NCBI GenBank assembly: GCA_005223125.1
Contig: NJBH01000002.1
Span: 124,001-188,000 of the forward strand
Direction of reading: 5' to 3'
DNA: 64,000 nt
DNA from: Promethearchaeota archaeon Loki_b32
GTDB taxonomy: Archaea; Asgardarchaeota; Lokiarchaeia; Sigyniarchaeales; SOKP01
Shown here piece by piece: positions 35,602 through 43,823 of the stretch. Each line of letters starts with the position of its first letter. Position 1 is the first letter of the stretch. A model generated the notes under the pieces. The model was not told the origin of the DNA. It saw only the letters and a list, made by a program, of their open reading frames with translations, and did no database searches. Position numbers and translations under genes: made by a program.

Positions 35602-35730
35602 ATGTTTCAGTCAATTGATATCTTAGATATCTTTTCAGATCCAACAGTCATGAGATATATTATCGGGGGTATAATAATATTAGTAGTTGTTATCATCTGC
35701 TATTCTATCCATAGGAAATTAACGTCATAA
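35602..35730 (+). CDS. 42-aa single-pass membrane peptide
   Basis: Short ORF from ATG 35602 to TAA 35730, preceded by AAAGGGGTAAT, a good ribosome binding site 5-9 nt upstream. The peptide begins MFQSIDILDIFSDPTV and then forms one TM helix (YIIGGIIILVVVIICYSI) ending HRKLTS. No family is recognised. SD strength and clean TM topology support it being expressed. Confidence 0.55.
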   Translation: MFQSIDILDIFSDPTVMRYIIGGIIILVVVIICYSIHRKLTS

Positions 35731-35739
35731 GAAAAAAAA

Positions 35740-36255
35740 TTATTTTTGTCTTAAATCATCCAATTTTTTTCTGATTTGGGATCGCGCTGTTAATGCATAG
35801 GTAAAATTTGAGTCAATTTCTAAGGCTTTTTCATAGAGATTTAAAGCTTCTTCATATTGTTCCATATCTTCATAAAGTAATCCTAAATTATAGAGACAAT
35901 ATTTATAATCAGGTTTAATTTCTAATGCCTTTTTGAAAGATTTCTTAGCATTTTCCATCTGACCTAAATTGAAATAAGCAATACCTAAATTATAATGTGC
36001 TCTATAATTTTTTGGACTTATTATGGTAATTCTCTCAAATAATTGTTTAGCTTTTTCATATTCCAGCGTATAATAATCATTAAGATATCCTCCATAATTA
36101 AATAAAGTGTCTATCAATATATCTTTAATTTCTCCAGATTCAGGTTTATTTTCATATAGTTGTTCTAAGATTTTAAGAGCTTCTTCATATTCTTCCTGTC
36201 TCCTTAAAATCTTTGCCTTTTCAAGAAGTTGTGTCCTACTATTTGAATTTTTCAT
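35740..36255 (-). CDS. Tetratricopeptide repeat protein
   Basis: 171 aa with three to four TPR units. The clearest are at about residues 80-113 (YRAHYNLGIAYFNLGQMENA) and 114-147 (YKYCLYNLGLLYEDMEQYEE), preceded by ILRRQEEYEEALKILEQLY. It is a protein-protein scaffold with no enzymatic domain. It reads with the GNAT gene just upstream (41 bp gap) and is probably co-transcribed. Confidence 0.85.
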   Translation of the reverse strand: MKNSNSRTQLLEKAKILRRQEEYEEALKILEQLYENKPESGEIKDILIDTLFNYGGYLNDYYTLEYEKAKQLFERITIISPKNYRAHYNLGIAYFNLGQMENAKKSFKKALEIKPDYKYCLYNLGLLYEDMEQYEEALNLYEKALEIDSNFTYALTARSQIRKKLDDLRQK

Positions 36256-36296
36256 GAAGAATTTTCACATATTTTTAGGAAAAAAAGGATTTATAT

Positions 36297-36752
36297 TTAC
36301 AATTCATTTTCATACCAGATATTTGGTGATTTTTTTACTCCAAGTTTTAGGAAAAGACTTCTCGTTGCTCCATCAGAATCGGGACAGATAAAATATACTT
36401 TATCAATTTTTAAAGATCTTTTAATATATAATTGTAGTTCCCGGATAATTTGTTCTTCAATTCCTTTTTTATAAGAATCTTCTTTTCTTGTTAAAACTTG
36501 GTGAATTAATACTCTATCATTACCCAAATAATCTCTAAATAAGGTATATGTTCCAAAACCTAAGATTTTTCCATCTTCTTTTGCTACAACCATTGAATTT
36601 CTATATTGAAGGTCAAGAGATCTCCGATTTAACTCTTCCTCAAATTTTTCCCAATGAGAGAAGAAATAAGATTTACTAGAAATAAATTCTTTAAAAATTT
36701 CTTTTAGCACTTCTTTGTCCGCTCTAGGGTCGTATCTGTCTATAATAATCAT
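36297..36752 (-). CDS. GNAT-fold N-acetyltransferase-like protein
   Basis: 151 aa. The GNAT core is visible: the strand NSMVVAKEDGKILGFGTYTL, strand VLIHQVLTRKED (acetyl-CoA loop region, though the usual Q/RxxGxG/A is replaced by KKGIEEQ), then helix IIRELQLYIKR and strand KVYFICPDSDGATRSLFLKLG. Substrate unknown. It precedes the TPR gene on the same strand. Confidence 0.65.
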   Translation of the reverse strand: MIIIDRYDPRADKEVLKEIFKEFISSKSYFFSHWEKFEEELNRRSLDLQYRNSMVVAKEDGKILGFGTYTLFRDYLGNDRVLIHQVLTRKEDSYKKGIEEQIIRELQLYIKRSLKIDKVYFICPDSDGATRSLFLKLGVKKSPNIWYENEL

Positions 36753-36845
36753 TTTTTCACCGATGGAATATTGATATTTAACAAAATATCTATTCTTTAA
36801 TAAAAATTATTTTTTATAATACAGGATTATTTAAGATGATTAAAA

Positions 36846-37361
36846 ATGAGTCATAGGATTAATGATGAAATCGTATCAATTCCTATTAAGAAATTGAGAA
36901 ATGATACAAATATCCCTCAGCAGTCAAAACTGGGAGATGCTGGAGCTGATGCAAGGATTATTGGCTTTAAAAAGATTATTCATGAAAATGATAAAAAAGA
37001 ATTAATCGAGATTAATTCAGATACTTATACATTAAAACCATTAGAGAGAATAGGCTGTCCATTAGGATTCTCAACAGCTATACCGGAAGGATATTACTTT
37101 AAAGTGGTTCCTCGAAGTGGAGTAGCTTTATGGGATGGACTGTCTATTGTGAATTCTCCAGGTACGATTGATGCTGGATACCGAAATGAGTGGATGGTAA
37201 TTGTCGTGAATCTTTCCAATAAAGAAGTTACATTAAAGAAAGGCGAAAGAATCTGCCAAATTATTTTATCTAAAATGTACCATTATAAATTTATTGAGTC
37301 AGATGAATTACCCGAATCTGAACGAGGTTTGGGGGGTTTTGGTTCTACAGGTAAGAAATAA
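36846..37361 (+). CDS. dut: dUTP diphosphatase-like enzyme
   Basis: 171 aa. The dUTPase motifs are in order: GDAGADARI (motif 1), VPRSGVALWDGLSIVNSPG (motifs 2-3), GTIDAGYRNEW with the catalytic Asp (usually followed by DYRG), GERICQIILSK (motif 4), and RGLGGFGSTG (motif 5, the C-terminal P-loop-like tail). It hydrolyses dUTP to dUMP and keeps uracil out of DNA. A small insert near residue 45 (HENDKKELIEINSDTY) is longer than usual. It precedes a small winged-helix gene by 42 bp. Confidence 0.9.
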   Translation: MSHRINDEIVSIPIKKLRNDTNIPQQSKLGDAGADARIIGFKKIIHENDKKELIEINSDTYTLKPLERIGCPLGFSTAIPEGYYFKVVPRSGVALWDGLSIVNSPGTIDAGYRNEWMVIVVNLSNKEVTLKKGERICQIILSKMYHYKFIESDELPESERGLGGFGSTGKK

Positions 37362-37403
37362 ATTTTAATTAAATATTAATATTTTGTTGAGAAAAGATCT
37401 AAT

Positions 37404-37622
37404 ATGTCAGAATTAACAGAAGAAGAAAATTTTATAATTACAAAACTCAAAGAAAAAGGGGGTAAGCTGAATTACAAGGAATTACAAATTCTATGCGAAG
37501 ATAAATTCGAAGGAGTAAGGTTAATTCTCAAAAAGCTAAAAGAAAAAGGAATTGTTGAATATGAAGGTATGATACCTGGTTTTTCAGCTGAAATTGAATT
37601 ATTACGAGATGAAATTACTTAA
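37404..37622 (+). CDS. Small winged-helix protein
   Basis: 72 aa. A single HTH-like unit: TEEENFIITKLKEKGGKLNY, recognition helix EGVRLILKKLKEKGIVEYEG, short wing and tail. It resembles the MarR/ArsR-type minimal winged helix seen in archaeal single-domain regulators. Probably DNA-binding; target unknown. Located between dut and an acyl-CoA synthetase subunit gene on the same strand. Confidence 0.65.
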   Translation: MSELTEEENFIITKLKEKGGKLNYKELQILCEDKFEGVRLILKKLKEKGIVEYEGMIPGFSAEIELLRDEIT

Positions 37623-37691
37623 ATTTCCTAATCGTAACCCTTATGTTGTTTTTTTAATTTTCTTTTATAGTATTTAGGTTTAAGATTTACT

Positions 37692-39215
37692 ATGAGTGAA
37701 AACAATTCAGAATCCACTAAAGATAATTTTATTGAACAAATTCTTAACCCTAGGAGTATCTGTGTTTTTGGTGCAAATAATAATCTTATGACAACAATGG
37801 GCTCAATGCAACTACGAAATATTATTGCTGGAGGTGGATTTAATGGAAATATATTCCCTGTGCATCCAAGATTGGAAAAAGTTCAAGGAATTCAAGCTTA
37901 TCAGTCTATATTCGATATCCCAATAATACCAGATCTAGCATTTATTATATTACCAACAAGAATCGTACCTCAAGTTATGGAAGAATGTGGTCAAAGAGGT
38001 GTAAAACATTTAATCATTACATCAGGTGGCTTTCGAGAGACGGGATCTGAGGGAAAAGAATTATCTAAACAAATTGACAAAATAGCTAAAAAATATGATA
38101 TGAGATTCATTGGTCCTAACTGTCTAGGTGTATATAATGGATGGTATGGTTATCCTGATAAAAGAGACGCTTATTTCAACACTTTTTGGATTTATCTCCC
38201 TCATAAACGCGGAAATATTTCGATTATTAGCCAATCTGGTACTGTTGCAGCTCAAACTGCTTTTTATACAAATGATTTGGGAATTAAAATAGGAAAATCT
38301 ATATCCGTAGGGAATGAAAGAAACATAGATTTAGTGGATGTATTAAGATATTTTAAAGATGATCCTCTTACTGAAGTAATTGGGCTTTATATTGAAGAAA
38401 TCAAACAGGGAAAAGAATTTATTAAATTAGCGAAAGCTACTACCCCTTACAAGCCTATAGTTGCAATTTATGCTGGGGGTACACAAGCAGCGGCAAGATC
38501 TATAATGAGTCATACAGGATCAATTAGTACGGATAATAAAATTTATGAAGCAGTATTTAAAGAAACAGGCATAATTTCTACTAATTCCATTAAAGATTTC
38601 TTGTATTATCTTAGAACTTTATCACAAGCGCAATCATATAAAGTCTTTCCAAAAGGGAATCGAATAGGAATTATAACTGATTCAGGAGGTCCCGGTGCTA
38701 TGATGACTAAAACTGCTGAATTGTATGGATTAGAAATACCAGAATTTTCAACAGAATTACAATTAGAATTTAAAAAAGATATTCCTAAAACAGCAAGCTC
38801 AGTGAATCCTATTGATATTACTTTTCACGAGAACTTTATGAATATGTTTATAAAATTCCCAAAATTACTAATGAAATCTCATGAAGTCGATGCGGTTATA
38901 GTGTTTGGTGTTTATGATTTTGATGATATAATGAATGTTATTGAAAAATCGGGTATGAAACTTGATGAAAACATGAAAAATATGAAAGATATATTCGAAA
39001 AAATTGTTTTAAAATCTATAAAAAGATTAATGAAAAAGTATTCAATACCAGTGTTTTTTGCTGGACCATATCCTTATAGATATCCTTGGATGCAAAAATT
39101 CATAGAACATGATATCCCTATTTTTAGCATGTGGGATGATATAACTAAATGCCTTAGTATATTATATCGTTATGCTGAATATCGTAAAAATTTAAATCCT
39201 AAATTTAAAAATTGA
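37692..39215 (+). CDS. ADP-forming acyl-CoA synthetase, alpha-subunit type
   Basis: 507 aa. A CoA-binding Rossmann domain (SICVFGANNNLMTTMGSMQL, NIFPVHPRLEKVQG, DLAFIILPTRIVPQV) is followed by the ligase domain (ISQSGTVAAQTAFYTNDLG) with SHTGSIS carrying the putative phospho-His region near residue 275. The match is to the alpha subunit of acetate/acyl-CoA ligase (ADP-forming), which makes ATP from acyl-CoA. The beta (ATP-grasp) subunit is not in the window, so the partner is elsewhere. The upper half is well conserved; the C-terminal 120 residues are more divergent. Confidence 0.85.
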   Translation: MSENNSESTKDNFIEQILNPRSICVFGANNNLMTTMGSMQLRNIIAGGGFNGNIFPVHPRLEKVQGIQAYQSIFDIPIIPDLAFIILPTRIVPQVMEECGQRGVKHLIITSGGFRETGSEGKELSKQIDKIAKKYDMRFIGPNCLGVYNGWYGYPDKRDAYFNTFWIYLPHKRGNISIISQSGTVAAQTAFYTNDLGIKIGKSISVGNERNIDLVDVLRYFKDDPLTEVIGLYIEEIKQGKEFIKLAKATTPYKPIVAIYAGGTQAAARSIMSHTGSISTDNKIYEAVFKETGIISTNSIKDFLYYLRTLSQAQSYKVFPKGNRIGIITDSGGPGAMMTKTAELYGLEIPEFSTELQLEFKKDIPKTASSVNPIDITFHENFMNMFIKFPKLLMKSHEVDAVIVFGVYDFDDIMNVIEKSGMKLDENMKNMKDIFEKIVLKSIKRLMKKYSIPVFFAGPYPYRYPWMQKFIEHDIPIFSMWDDITKCLSILYRYAEYRKNLNPKFKN

Positions 39216-39355
39216 AAATTTAAGTTGTAAAATCTCTACTTATTTCACTAATTATATATATGTTTTTTATCTATAATTATTAGAATTACACCAAAAAGTT
39301 ATATCAGATATAAGAAACTTTAATTATAATAAATTATACGAGCGTAGTTTTAATT

Positions 39356-40354
39356 TTGCCAATAGAATTTTATAATCCTCCTTCAGCGATTCTAGCTTCT
39401 GGATCAAAATTAGGGGTTGAGATTGGAGGTAGTAAAAGCATTTTAAGTATGGATGCTCGTCATAATTTATATTCTGAGGGTGTTATCTTCAGTGAATTAA
39501 GCTGGGGTGCATTTTATCAAGAAGAAGGATTAGAAGATCAAATAGACACATTTGAGACCAAAGAATTTGACTCAATTCGAGAAGATCCTGAAGCGTTGGC
39601 TAAGAAAATTGTGGAAAGTATTTACAATATCATAAATAATAACAGATTGTTATATGGTATTGCCGATTTCGAAGTAGATGGGTTTCTCAATCAAAATACT
39701 ATTATTCCTGGACTTAAGTTAGACTATGCTATAATAAATAAGTTATTAGATGCCCATAAAAAAACAAGAGATGAAGATTTATTTCCAAATCTCTTATCTG
39801 ATGCAAAGGGAGCTCATAGAATAAAGATTGAATTCCAGGGAACAAAAAAAAGGAATCTTCATCTAATTGGTTCAAAATTAGAAGATTTAGCTGATATCTT
39901 AAGAATGGCTAAAGGATTTGCGACGGGGATAGTCTGTACTTCACGGGGTGCTGCCAATCTTTATATTATGTGTGATAATATTGTGTTTAAAGAAGAAGAA
40001 TATCCAGATCTCTACACCGATGAAGAAAATTTAGCTATAATAGAGATGGGTATCCAAAGAGAACTATTATTTCCAATTAGTTGGTTTAGAATAGATCTAG
40101 GTATTAGATCTCTTGAAACTTTAGAACTATGGGATAAAATCAAAGAAAACCCGAAATTAAACAAAGCTATGAAATATTATGAGAAATATATAACCAGCTT
40201 AGTTTATAAAAAATTTCAGGTTATGGCTTCGACAGAAAAGATCGGTACTGATGTAGAAGAGGATTTTTATACAATGAGTCCGGCAGAAAGAAGAAAAGCG
40301 CTTAGAGATATGGCCGAAGCAATAAGAAAATTAACTGATGAATATAAGAAATAG
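39356..40354 (+). CDS. Hypothetical conserved-looking protein
   Basis: 332 aa from TTG 39356. Soluble alpha/beta protein with no motif I recognise. Notable segments are LASGSKLGVEIGGSKSILS near the N-terminus, a central LHLIGSKLEDLADILRMAKG and a C-terminal helix AERRKALRDMAEAIRKL. There is no cysteine cluster or P-loop. It lies between the acyl-CoA synthetase subunit and gatC, with a 4-bp gap to the convergent gatC end. Confidence 0.55.
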   Translation: MPIEFYNPPSAILASGSKLGVEIGGSKSILSMDARHNLYSEGVIFSELSWGAFYQEEGLEDQIDTFETKEFDSIREDPEALAKKIVESIYNIINNNRLLYGIADFEVDGFLNQNTIIPGLKLDYAIINKLLDAHKKTRDEDLFPNLLSDAKGAHRIKIEFQGTKKRNLHLIGSKLEDLADILRMAKGFATGIVCTSRGAANLYIMCDNIVFKEEEYPDLYTDEENLAIIEMGIQRELLFPISWFRIDLGIRSLETLELWDKIKENPKLNKAMKYYEKYITSLVYKKFQVMASTEKIGTDVEEDFYTMSPAERRKALRDMAEAIRKLTDEYKK

Positions 40355-40358
40355 AAAT

Positions 40359-40667
40359 CTATTTTTCTTTTAGAATTCTGGGGGCTTTGATATAACCGTC
40401 CTTTTTATATTTTGCATTTTTTAAGGCTTCTTCATTTGAAAGCGATTTCCAAATAATGTCTTCACGAAAAACATTTTTTAAACCGTCTATTGGATGGGTC
40501 ATTGGTTTTACATTACTTGTATCCAAGTCATCTAATTTTTTAAAATAATTTAGGATATCACCTAATTGTATAGCTAACTTTTCTTTTTCATCATCAGATA
40601 AATCTAATAAAGCTAATTTTGAAATATGATCGATGGTTTCCTTTGAGAATTCTTCTTTCTCTGACAT
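40359..40667 (-). CDS. gatC: Asp/Glu-tRNA(Asn/Gln) amidotransferase subunit C
   Basis: 102 aa. GatC pattern: SKETIDHISKLALLDLSDDE, the helix KLAIQLGDILNYFKKLDDLD, then NVKPMTHPIDGLKNVFRED and the C-terminal KYKKDGYIKAPRIL. GatC wraps around and stabilises GatA-GatB in the amidotransferase that makes Gln- or Asn-tRNA. gatA and gatB are not in the window. Confidence 0.92.
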   Translation of the reverse strand: MSEKEEFSKETIDHISKLALLDLSDDEKEKLAIQLGDILNYFKKLDDLDTSNVKPMTHPIDGLKNVFREDIIWKSLSNEEALKNAKYKKDGYIKAPRILKEK

Positions 40668-40788
40668 GGCTCAGTTCATTAAAATATAAGTATAGATAAT
40701 AATTAAGATTAACTACCTTACTGAACTTGCTATAATTCTTTAAAAAATAATAAAAAGTATTAAGTGATATCAATTTTTTATTTTAATT

Positions 40789-41142
40789 ATGGTAGATCAA
40801 GAAGATTTAAGGTTTGAAATCCCAAGTTATGCATTTATCGCACTAGCAAGACGTGGTATGGAAAAAATCTCTTTAGATCAATGTTTTTTGAAGAATTGTG
40901 ATAATCAGGACCCAGAATTATTAGAACCCTTTAAGAAAGAAGAATATGAAGATGACAAGAAACAAGTGAAAGAGATCTATATCAAATGTAAAAAATGTAA
41001 AGGTATATTCATTTTAAAACTAGAGACTCTAAAAAGAGTAGCTAAATCTACTAAGGATAAGGATGAAGATGTTTTATCAATGGGGATGGTATATGCTTTA
41101 GACGAGAAAAAGAATAACCTTGGACATATTGGTTATTTTTAA
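40789..41142 (+). CDS. Hypothetical protein with cysteine pairs
   Basis: 117 aa. Cysteines occur as CFLKNC (about residues 29-34) and CKKC near 66-69, a possible zinc ribbon, followed by a helix KLETLKRVAKSTKDKDED. No enzyme motif. It precedes the HAD-family gene by about 27 bp and may share its transcript. Confidence 0.5.
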   Translation: MVDQEDLRFEIPSYAFIALARRGMEKISLDQCFLKNCDNQDPELLEPFKKEEYEDDKKQVKEIYIKCKKCKGIFILKLETLKRVAKSTKDKDEDVLSMGMVYALDEKKNNLGHIGYF

Positions 41143-41169
41143 TAATTTATTCATTTGTTTTATAAGAAA

Positions 41170-41862
41170 ATGACTTTCAAATTCTATTTATTTGATTTAG
41201 ATGGAACTCTATTAAATCTGGGTAATATACGTGCTTATGCAGATCAAATTTTTACAAAAACACTAACTATTTTAAAAGCACCTAATATACCCAATAGAGA
41301 AGAAAAGCTAAAATTTTGGTTGGCTGGCAAAGATTATATCAAAGTATTGAATAAATGGGGTATTTCTAAACCACAATATTTTTGGAATGTATATGATAAA
41401 GTTGATTTTGAACACCGAAAAGTTCTAATAAATCAAAAAAAAATTGGATTATTTAATGATGTTAAAGATATATTAAAAAAGATTTTTGAGATTTCTAATA
41501 AACTTGCTATTGTAACTAATACAGCTGGTTATGTTGTTGAATATATTTTGAAAAAATTTAACATTTCAAAATGTTTTCATGAAATCTTTAGTATGGGGCC
41601 TGGGATTGATGAAAAATTCGCAAAACCTTCTCCTAGTGGTATTTTCTCAATTTTAAGAAAGTTTAACTATGATCAAAAATATCATAAAGCCTTAATGATA
41701 GGGGATTCAATAGTTGATATAATTGCAGCGAAAAAAGCAAATATCACTGCTTGTTTAATAACAAGAGATAAAAAAAGATATCCAGAAGATTATGAAGATT
41801 GGTTATATTCTCCTGATTTTATTATTGAAAGTTTAGATGAATTAATTCGTTTAAATTCTTAG
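41170..41862 (+). CDS. HAD-superfamily hydrolase (phosphoglycolate phosphatase-like)
   Basis: 230 aa from ATG 41170; an upstream TTG adds five residues but is less likely. HAD motifs: FDLDGTLL (motif I, two Asp), AIVTNTAG (motif II Thr), KPSPSGIF (motif III Lys), and MIGDSIVDIIAAKKA (motif IV). A helical cap lies between motifs I and II. A phosphatase acting on a small phosphorylated metabolite is likely; the substrate cannot be read from sequence. Confidence 0.85.
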   Translation: MTFKFYLFDLDGTLLNLGNIRAYADQIFTKTLTILKAPNIPNREEKLKFWLAGKDYIKVLNKWGISKPQYFWNVYDKVDFEHRKVLINQKKIGLFNDVKDILKKIFEISNKLAIVTNTAGYVVEYILKKFNISKCFHEIFSMGPGIDEKFAKPSPSGIFSILRKFNYDQKYHKALMIGDSIVDIIAAKKANITACLITRDKKRYPEDYEDWLYSPDFIIESLDELIRLNS

Positions 41863-42078
41863 TGAATTTTTAATTAATCAATTTCATTAACAAGGAGTTA
41901 GAAATTTAAATCCTCTATTTGTTTAATGGATTTTTGAGCACTCAAAAAATAAGTTTTTTAATTAAAATTATTGAATTACCGATTCATAAAGTTCGATATA
42001 TTAACTTGTTAAAGAAAAAAAATTAAATAATCGAACTGCTTTTTATTTAATATTGAAAATCTTAAGAGACTAGTCTAA

Positions 42079-43806
42079 ATGTCGACAAAATTAGGAGAAG
42101 AAGACCTATTAAGAAAAAAAGTATGGAAAATCATCAATTTAACACAAGCTAATCAATTATTTGTTCATTATAAAGATTTGAGCATTAAGTATTTTGCTGA
42201 AAAAAGTAAAAAAGTTACTACATCAATATTACCAGAAATCTTAACATTATGTGTTTTAAACGCTTTGGTTCCCAATTCTGCGATACTTTTAGTAGGTGGC
42301 CATGGCGGCGGTAAAACAACACTCTCTAAGCTTTTGGGGCGAATGTTTACTGCTACTTCACTTAATGACATTGAAAGTTCAATCATAAGGGGACATCCTC
42401 AATTAACTGAAGAAAAACTTATAGGTACTTTAAAGCTTGGGAAATTGATGAAAGAAGGTGAAGAAGAGGTTGTATGGAGACATTTTGTTACTAATTTTTG
42501 GAAAATCATTGATGAGGTGAATCGGTTAACACCATATGCACAAGATATCCTCTTATCATTGCTAGCAGAAGGTACCGTTAAGTATTATGATTCAATAATA
42601 TCAATTAATAAATATTGTTTATTTGCTACTATTAATCCTCATGATATTGGGACATTCGAGTTATCTCAGCCATTTTTAGATCGTTTTGGCATTTCAGTCC
42701 CAATAACAATGCCAGCGAGCCATGATTTACAATTAATCTTATCTGGAAAAGATGAGAAATATTCTGGTTTAGATGAACTTGTTCAAGTGCCTGAAATTTT
42801 GTTTATTGATGATTTAATGGAAATCTGGTATTATGTGAACAGAATACAATTCTCATCTGAAGTTAATAACTTTATACACGCCATAATTAGAGAATTTACA
42901 TTATGTTCAAGGATAGATAAAGGAAATACCGAAGATATAAAACCTAGTACAGGTTTATGCACAGGTTGCCATTTTAATACTGCTCAAAACATTTGTAATA
43001 AAATTGATTCGATTCTAAGTGTAAGAGTTGCAAAAGATCTGCTGAGATATTCAAAAGCTCTAGCATGGTTATTAGGAATCAATAATATTGATGTTAATAT
43101 TGTAAACACTATCGCCCCTTATGTAATATCGCATAGAACGAAGTATGTAAAACGAGATTTAGACAAATCACCATATTTTGGAAATAAATATGAATTTTCT
43201 AAAAATATTTTAAAAACTATCCAAAAAAGATTTAAAAATCGTGAAATCTGCTACCATATTACAGAAAGATTTCGAGAAGGAAATCCTAAGGATAATGATT
43301 TAACTGAGTTAAAAAAATTCGAAAAAAATGATTTAATCGTAAAATATGATTTAATTCCGTTTGTAAATTCAATTAATAATAAGGAGTATCCCCCAATTGC
43401 CCAAGAAATTCAAGAGGCATCAAAGAAAGGAGATATTAATAAGCTCGCTGAAATCAGGAATACTCTTATGGAAGAAATTAATTTCCCTAATAGAGGAGAC
43501 TTAATTGAATGGACTAATAGAGAACTTTACAAACAAACAGTTACTGATTACGTCTTCAAGTACCAATTTAATAAGGAAGTGTGGGCTGATATTGCTGCAG
43601 AATTTTCAAAATTAGATCAACCCTTAAAAGAAGCATTTAGTCAAAGACAAACTAAACAAATACGGACTGAAGATATGTTGATTGAAATAAATGTTACTGG
43701 AACAAAAGAGGATTCTCTTGTAAATATTCAAATTTCTGGTGGTTCTGAAGCTTTAAAGTTAAGAGATATACTAAATAATTTAAGTTATATTCAAAAAGAA
43801 GAATAA
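42079..43806 (+). CDS. MoxR-type AAA+ ATPase
   Basis: 575 aa. Walker A GGHGGGKTTLSKL lies near residue 75, a GHPQLTEEKLIG insert follows, and Walker B is IIDEVNRLTPYAQD near 140 with the sensor region ATINPHD. This is the MoxR/magnesium-chelatase layout. A cysteine group around residues 275-310 (CSRIDKG, STGLCTGCHFNTAQNIC) could bind zinc or a cluster. MoxR ATPases act as chaperones with VWA proteins to load metals or remodel complexes. The next gene, 17 bp downstream, is a VWA protein, so the two form the standard pair. No clear SD before the ATG. Confidence 0.88.
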   Translation: MSTKLGEEDLLRKKVWKIINLTQANQLFVHYKDLSIKYFAEKSKKVTTSILPEILTLCVLNALVPNSAILLVGGHGGGKTTLSKLLGRMFTATSLNDIESSIIRGHPQLTEEKLIGTLKLGKLMKEGEEEVVWRHFVTNFWKIIDEVNRLTPYAQDILLSLLAEGTVKYYDSIISINKYCLFATINPHDIGTFELSQPFLDRFGISVPITMPASHDLQLILSGKDEKYSGLDELVQVPEILFIDDLMEIWYYVNRIQFSSEVNNFIHAIIREFTLCSRIDKGNTEDIKPSTGLCTGCHFNTAQNICNKIDSILSVRVAKDLLRYSKALAWLLGINNIDVNIVNTIAPYVISHRTKYVKRDLDKSPYFGNKYEFSKNILKTIQKRFKNREICYHITERFREGNPKDNDLTELKKFEKNDLIVKYDLIPFVNSINNKEYPPIAQEIQEASKKGDINKLAEIRNTLMEEINFPNRGDLIEWTNRELYKQTVTDYVFKYQFNKEVWADIAAEFSKLDQPLKEAFSQRQTKQIRTEDMLIEINVTGTKEDSLVNIQISGGSEALKLRDILNNLSYIQKEE

Positions 43807-43823
43807 ATAAATTTTAAAGTAAT

